In this document: positions 63,546 through 64,000 of the stretch, piece by piece
How positions within the stretch are numbered: position 1 is the first letter of the stretch
Layout: each line of letters starts with the position of its first letter
Source of the DNA: Schizophyllum amplum
Taxonomy: Eukaryota > Basidiomycota > Agaricomycetes > Agaricales > Schizophyllaceae
Assembly: GCA_007026445.1 (NCBI GenBank)
Contig: VDMD01000006.1
Location: 1,225,738 to 1,289,737, forward strand
Length of the DNA stretch: 64,000 bases
Direction of reading: 5' to 3'
Translations under genes and position numbers: made by a program
Notes under the pieces: generated by a model
Told to the model about the DNA's origin: nothing
Databases searched by the model: none
What the model saw: only the letters and a program-made list of their open reading frames with translations

Positions 63546-64000
63546 TCAGCGGATAAAGTCGTATAACGTCCAATTCTTCAAGCTGTCACCTCGAAATATG
63601 TAGTTCTGTGTTTCACTCACACCCAGTATATTCCCCTTCTTTCGCATGAGTAGAACTTGACTCTCGTCGTCTTGCTCTTCGGGGTACCAATACCTTCGTA
63701 CTTCTTTATAATACGAATGCCAGAAGAAAGGTACGAATTTGTGCGAGGAATAGTGGTCAGGGTTGCCCAATAGATACATGCAAATCATTGGAGATCCGAG
63801 CTCCATTTTCGTTGTTATAATGTTCACCGCCTTCGTCATAAGTTTTCTGGCTTTTTCTACGCTTGTTCTGTCGCTGGGACAGTACGTCAGAGCCTTTGTC
63901 TAAAGCGGCTTTTATTGCTTCAAAGATTACATGCGTGGGGAGGTCCCATTTTTAGTGATGTATTCGGTGATATAGTAGACTATGTGGTTCACGGCACTAA
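63546..64000 (-). pseudogene. Helitron Rep (N-terminal) region, broken, continuing past window end
   Basis: Pieces of the Helitron-like N-terminal region lie in successive frames: SAVNHIVYYITEYITKNG (64000-~63945), THVIFEAIKAALDKG (~63940-63895), then an open frame containing ALTYCPSDRTSVEKARK and MYLLGNPDHYSSHKF, ending TLYDFIR and TGA at 63546. Similarity resumes after the stop (VPIPKEGK), and a further shift near a run of six A (~63507-63512) is needed to enter the helicase frame. So at least two frameshifts, one nonsense codon and one homopolymer shift separate it from the intact helicase. None of these sites looks like an intron. Confidence 0.75.

Overview
The window is nuclear DNA of a filamentous basidiomycete, most likely an Agaricomycete. 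The evidence is genes built of many exons with 45-65 nt GT-AG introns, a WC-2-type blue-light GATA factor, an F-box protein, an N-terminally truncated WD40 NLR-type protein, a Kre9/Knh1-like GPI protein, and basidiomycete-style hAT, Helitron and Tc1/mariner elements. No rRNA or CRISPR is visible, and I could not support any tRNA. Exon coordinates were worked out by hand from splice motifs, reading frame and family knowledge, so they are models.

Layout. 1-3.6 kb: two paralogous C2H2 zinc-finger genes in tail-to-tail orientation with a Tc1/mariner element between them. 4-5 kb: a small secreted GPI-anchored protein. 5.4-8.5 kb: PRMT5 in 12 exons. 9.7-15.2 kb: a 1,669-residue acidic protein carrying 11 copies of a Pro/Ser/Tyr motif. 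15.8-16.5 kb: the 3' part of a SUMO/ubiquitin-like gene. 17.8-19 kb: two small MITE-like elements; the second supplies the 3' end of a Ser/Thr-rich ORF. 20.8-22.2 kb: a secreted Pro/Gly/Ser repeat protein. 23-30 kb: a gene-poor, repeat-dense tract with a fold-back element, a hAT-type MITE, a long-TIR element and a dispersed repeat.

30-42 kb is a gene island: F-box protein; ankyrin protein divergent from WC-2; a two-domain A/B-barrel protein; and a non-ribosomal-peptide-synthetase-like enzyme (partial C-A-PCP-C). 45.1-50.6 kb is one apparently complete hAT transposon. It has 17-bp TIRs, a perfect 8-bp target duplication, a 904-residue transposase with an open reading frame in 11 exons, a divergent second gene of 176 residues, and a nested TIR element. 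53.1-57 kb holds the 14-repeat WD40 gene, a pair of 100-bp direct repeats and a fragment resembling PRMT5 between them. 57.2-64 kb holds an unrecognised 803-residue ORF convergent with a Helitron PIF1-type helicase that carries a C-terminal cysteine-peptidase-like domain; the Rep part of this Helitron is broken by several frame disruptions.

Housekeeping and regulatory genes (PRMT5, WC-2, ankyrin, F-box) are interleaved with transposon-rich tracts. The best candidates for undescribed biology are the hAT passenger gene, the protein with the repeated SYSV motif, the fold-back element that seems to carry a captured gene piece, and the duplicated PRMT5 fragment.
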